Of a DNA stretch of 8,473 nucleotides, positions 6,240 through 8,473 are shown piece after piece. The stretch is taken from contig CANRMZ010000045.1 of NCBI GenBank assembly GCA_947631885.1, positions 1 through 8,473 of the forward strand, given 5' to 3'. Position numbers and translations under genes: made by a program. Numbering within the stretch: the stretch's first letter is position 1; every line of letters begins with the position of its first letter. This stretch comes from an uncultured Bacilli bacterium. GTDB taxonomy: Bacteria; Bacillota_I; Bacilli_A; RF39; UBA660. Under the pieces are notes generated by a model that was not told where the DNA came from, ran no database searches, and was given only the letters and a program-made list of their open reading frames with translations.

Positions 6240-7022
6240 ATGGAAAAGAAAAATACAATTTTATTAACTATAATAGCGATTGCAACGTTGTTAGTAACAA
6301 TTATTGGAGCAACTTTTGCTTACTTTGCTTCAAATATTCAAAATAATGGGAATGTAGGTGTTGATGTTAGCACTTCAAATAAACAAGCATCGTTTATTGC
6401 TACGGCCGATGGCGGTATAAATCTGAATGTAAATTCATATATGATGCAACAAGCTGATGCTGGTGATGGAAACAATACACTTTCAAATGTTGGAGAAATT
6501 GCTAATAATTTAGTGTCAACCGCTAATTTAAATGTTAGCTTAAACGCATCAGATCAAGGTAAGGTAACAGAATGCAAGTATGATATAGTTTGGGTTTGGG
6601 ACGACAGTAGTTCCGATTTTAATGGAGCACAAACTGCTGCTTCAAGTAAAGTAAATGGTCAAAATATTTACCCTTCTAAATATTATGTTAGAACCGAAAA
6701 TGGTAGTAGTGATAAGTATACTCTTGGCTTTAAAGAATTTACTATTTCAGGAAGTGAATCTGTAAGTGGCGCTAAAGAAAATAGACCTACATCTGGTGAT
6801 TTCTTAACGGAGAAAAATCTAGATGAAATAGCTTGTGTTAATGGCAGCAACGGAGATTGTAAAAAACTATTACTTAAGCAAGGAGAAACATTAGCTACTG
6901 ATGGTAGTGCAACAGTTCAATATCAATTTACTGTTAAATTCTACAATTTGCCAACAGACCAATCTTCACTAATGAGCAAAACATTTAAAGCTCATATTGC
7001 AGTAGAAAATGTATCTTGTTAG
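6240..7022 (+). CDS. Exported TasA/camelysin-like protein, first of a tandem pair
   Basis: A 260-residue protein with basic MEKK, a hydrophobic stretch (7-29) and the motif GATFAYFAS (23-31), which is typical of SipW-type signal peptides of TasA/camelysin-like surface proteins. After it come N-rich beta-type sequence and a conserved end, DQSSLMSKTF...VENVSC. Cysteines are at 112, 199, 207 and 260; the last residue is Cys. The family is known from B. subtilis TasA biofilm fibres, but similarity here is mainly in the signal, so the function is unproven. A retained N-terminal anchor is an alternative to cleavage. I chose the ATG at 6240 because a GAGG site lies at 6226-6229 and the promoter TATAAT is at 6207; the longer frame from TTG 6168 begins upstream of the promoter. 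No SipW peptidase is encoded in the window. Confidence 0.8.
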   Translation: MEKKNTILLTIIAIATLLVTIIGATFAYFASNIQNNGNVGVDVSTSNKQASFIATADGGINLNVNSYMMQQADAGDGNNTLSNVGEIANNLVSTANLNVSLNASDQGKVTECKYDIVWVWDDSSSDFNGAQTAASSKVNGQNIYPSKYYVRTENGSSDKYTLGFKEFTISGSESVSGAKENRPTSGDFLTEKNLDEIACVNGSNGDCKKLLLKQGETLATDGSATVQYQFTVKFYNLPTDQSSLMSKTFKAHIAVENVSC

Positions 7023-7038
7023 TTAAAGGAGGATTCTA

Positions 7039-7803
7039 ATGGAAAAGAGAAACACAATACTTTTAGCGGTAATAGCTATAGTAACTTTATTTGTAGCAGC
7101 GATTGGAGCTACATTTGCATATTTCGCATCTGAAATAAAGAATAATGGTACTCTTAATGTTAATGTCGCAACTTCAAATAATCAAGCAACTTTTGTAGCA
7201 ACTACTGATGGAGATATTAACTTTACTGTAGATGCGTTTGAAATGCAACAAGCTGATGTAAGCAATGAAAATCAATCAACAAATGAAAACTATGCAAAAG
7301 GATTAAGAGATAACGCGACATTGAATGTTACTTTATTAGCTTCAGATAATGGCAAAGAAACAACTTGTACTTATGATATTATCTATACTTGGACAGGCGG
7401 TGAAAGTAATTTCGCTAGTGGAACTGCAAGTGAAACTGGAAAGAGCTATTATCCAAGTAATTATTATGTTAGATCAGATAGCAGCATGAGCACCGGATTT
7501 AAGGAATTTACCATCGAGGGCGATTTAAGTGTTGGCGTTGTAGACCAAGAAGCTGAAAGTCCTCAAACTCTCGAAGGAATTAACGAAACAAATATTGATG
7601 AATTTGCACCAAAAGATGGAGATACATCAAAAAAGGTTTTAGTATTAAAAAAAGGCCAAACAATTACAAGCGTTAGCACTACAAACGCTTCTTATCACAA
7701 ATATGATTTCACAGTTAGATTCTATAATCTCAATAAAGATCAATCAAGTTTAATGAATAAAACTTTTGCCGGTACAATATCTGTTGATAATGTACATTGC
7801 TAA
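7039..7803 (+). CDS. Exported TasA/camelysin-like protein, second of a tandem pair
   Basis: A 254-residue paralogue of the preceding gene. It shares the signal (MEKRNTILLAVIAI, GATFAYFAS at 23-31), the NNQATFVATTDGDI and MQQAD region (about 47-73), the CTYDI motif (C110), YYPSNYYVR, GFKEFTI, and the ending DQSSLMNKTF...VDNVHC. It has only two cysteines, 110 and 254, which match C112 and C260 of the first copy; the extra pair of the first copy is missing. AAAGGAGG at 7025-7032 gives a strong ribosome binding site with six bases of spacing, better than that of the first copy, so more of this product may be made from the shared transcript. The central region (about 120-190) has diverged most. 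Probably a secreted or cell-surface structural protein; exact role unknown. Confidence 0.82.
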   Translation: MEKRNTILLAVIAIVTLFVAAIGATFAYFASEIKNNGTLNVNVATSNNQATFVATTDGDINFTVDAFEMQQADVSNENQSTNENYAKGLRDNATLNVTLLASDNGKETTCTYDIIYTWTGGESNFASGTASETGKSYYPSNYYVRSDSSMSTGFKEFTIEGDLSVGVVDQEAESPQTLEGINETNIDEFAPKDGDTSKKVLVLKKGQTITSVSTTNASYHKYDFTVRFYNLNKDQSSLMNKTFAGTISVDNVHC

Positions 7804-7819
7804 TATGGCAAAATTAGAC

Positions 7820-7848
7820 TTTACTAATAAAAATCGTAGTGTTATAAT
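7820..7848 (+). promoter_or_regulatory. Promoter of rimP-nusA with extended -10
   Basis: TTTACT at 7820-7825 (4 of 6), 17 bases, then TATAAT at 7843-7848, preceded by TG one base upstream (TGTTATAAT), an extended -10. The expected transcript start is near 7855, so the hairpin at 7863-7884 would lie at the very 5' end of the rimP-nusA leader. Confidence 0.75.
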
Positions 7849-7862
7849 ATGACTAGCAATTT

Positions 7863-7890
7863 AAGTGGGACAAAAATCCCACTTTTATTT
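7863..7890 (+). terminator. Leader hairpin: terminator of the upstream operon and possible attenuator of rimP-nusA
   Basis: AAGTGGGA at 7863-7870 and TCCCACTT at 7877-7884 form a perfect 8-bp stem around a CAAAAA loop, followed by an interrupted T run (TTATTT). It is the only candidate terminator after the secreted-protein pair. Because a strong promoter lies between those genes and the hairpin, it would also be transcribed at the start of every rimP-nusA mRNA. In B. subtilis the nusA operon is autoregulated by NusA-stimulated termination in its leader, so the same could apply here. Confidence 0.7.
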
Positions 7891-7907
7891 ATAAAAAGGA
7901 GGCCTAA

Positions 7908-8156
7908 ATGGACTTTGAAAATCTAAAGCAAAAAATTAATGAAACTTTAAAAAAAGATGAAATCTTTGTTGACTCAATTAATTATTATAAGAAAGGTAAG
8001 TATTATTTTCTTGATATTATTCTTGATAAAGTCGGAGGCATTGATTTGGATACGATAGTTGAAGCTACCAAAAAGGTTGACCCGATTGTTAACAAAGAAT
8101 GTAATTCTTTAGATAATAGTTTTATTTTAGATATATCAAGTAAGGAGAGAGGTTAA
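7908..8156 (+). CDS. rimP: Ribosome maturation factor RimP, N-terminal domain only
   Basis: RimP helps assemble the 30S ribosomal subunit. The usual protein is about 150 residues: an N-terminal alpha-beta domain and a C-terminal SH3-like domain. This gene encodes only 82 residues. Motifs match the N-terminal domain: FVDSINYYKKGKYYFLDIILD (20-40; family pattern of a hydrophobic strand then a charged one), GGIDLDTIVEATKKVDPIVN (43-62, corresponding to GVDIEECAKVSEALSE in B. subtilis), and LDNSFILDISS (68-78, corresponding to NYFLEVSS). The protein stops right after, where the family has the linker PGAERPL and the second domain. The nusA start follows one base later, so no second domain is hidden in another frame. 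AAAGGAGG at 7895-7902 precedes the ATG with five bases of spacing. Operon position directly before nusA strongly supports the identity. Confidence 0.85.
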   Translation: MDFENLKQKINETLKKDEIFVDSINYYKKGKYYFLDIILDKVGGIDLDTIVEATKKVDPIVNKECNSLDNSFILDISSKERG

Positions 8157-8157
8157 G

Positions 8158-8473
8158 ATGGATAGTAAAGAATTAATTAATGCAGTAAAACTTATTGTAG
8201 ATGAAAAAAATATCAGTGAAGATGTTATTTATGAAGGTTTAACAGCAGCATTAACAACAGCATATAAGAAAAACTTTGATTCTAAAACCAATGTTTTAGT
8301 GGATATTAATCGTGATACAGGCGATATTAAAGTATATTCTTATTTAGTAGTAGTTGATGAAATAGATGAAGGCACTGAAACAGTTGATGAAGAAGGAAAT
8401 AAAGTTGTTGTTCCTCCGGAGATTAATCTTGATGCCCAAATCCTTTTAGAGGATGCTATTAAGATTAAACAAG
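8158..8473 (+). CDS. nusA: Transcription elongation/termination factor NusA, N-terminal part (3' end outside window)
   Basis: The first 105 residues of NusA, which binds RNA polymerase and modulates pausing, termination and antitermination. The fragment starts MDSKELINAVKLIVDEKNIS and carries the NusA N-terminal domain motifs ALTTAYKKNF (31-40) and VDINRDTGDIKVY (48-60), then VVVDEI. The start is one base after the rimP stop, with AAGGAG at 8142-8147 and ten bases of spacing. Between VVDE and the next conserved helix (INLDAQILLEDAIKI, 89-103) there are about 14 more residues than in B. subtilis NusA, mostly acidic and Val/Pro-rich, forming an insertion in the N-terminal domain. This segment was absent from the supplied gene predictions because it runs off the right edge, but the frame is open to the end. 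Confidence 0.93.
   Translation, partial: MDSKELINAVKLIVDEKNISEDVIYEGLTAALTTAYKKNFDSKTNVLVDINRDTGDIKVYSYLVVVDEIDEGTETVDEEGNKVVVPPEINLDAQILLEDAIKIKQ

Noticed and set aside
6240..6330. Type IV pilin-like N-terminus in the secreted pair
   Set aside because: The hydrophobic segment lacks the Gly/Ala-Phe-Thr-Leu-x-Glu processing pattern; the GATFAYF motif fits SipW-type signals better.
7838..7856. Short dyad TAGT...ACTA around the rimP -10, possible operator
   Set aside because: Only four base pairs in very AT-rich DNA; likely chance.
7849..7930. Small open frame of about 25 codons in the rimP leader (possible leader peptide)
   Set aside because: It starts before the predicted transcript start, has no ribosome binding site, runs through the hairpin and overlaps the rimP start in another frame.

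Overview
The window comes from a low-GC, spore-forming member of the Bacillota. It has AT-rich coding sequence, strong AGGAGG-type ribosome binding sites and the conserved block ftsA-ftsZ-spoIIGA-sigE-sigG known from Bacillus subtilis. TGA is used as a stop (end of sigE) and tryptophan is TGG, so the standard bacterial code applies rather than the Mollicutes code. The pair of small secreted proteins with a GATFAYF signal, a one-domain RimP and a short FtsZ linker suggest an uncultured gut Bacilli-type lineage related to the Tenericutes branch. That placement is an inference, not something the sequence proves.

Layout, left to right. (1) 1-1700: the 3' half of ftsA and complete ftsZ, a cell-division operon. 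(2) 1760-3224: spoIIGA and sigE, overlapping by 8 bases; this is the membrane protease and the pro-sigma factor it activates in the mother cell. A Spo0A-box-like site and a sigma-A-like promoter lie in the short gap before them. (3) 3233-4769: a convergent terminator, then an unrecognised 497-residue alpha-helical repeat protein on the minus strand, inserted between sigE and sigG, which are adjacent in B. subtilis. (4) 4794-6153: a divergent promoter region with a near-perfect sigma-A promoter facing left and a full-consensus sigma-G promoter facing right, then sigG and a tightly coupled UPF0316/DUF2179 membrane protein. (5) 6184-7803: a sigma-A promoter and two tandem paralogous exported proteins with TasA/camelysin-like (SipW-type) signals. 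(6) 7820-8473: an extended -10 promoter, a leader hairpin, a truncated rimP and the start of nusA.

Functionally the window runs from division (FtsA/FtsZ, which also form the asymmetric septum) through mother-cell activation (SpoIIGA cleaves pro-SigE) to the late forespore factor SigG, which appears to drive its own promoter. It then passes to a surface-protein pair and ends in the ribosome-maturation/transcription-elongation operon.

The most interesting points are: the unknown repeat protein and its promoter, which interlocks with the sigma-G promoter; the loss of the RimP C-terminal domain; a possible attenuator in front of rimP-nusA; and a degenerate nucleotide-binding loop in FtsA. No mobile element, tRNA, rRNA or CRISPR array was seen, and no gap without a gene exceeds about 110 bases.
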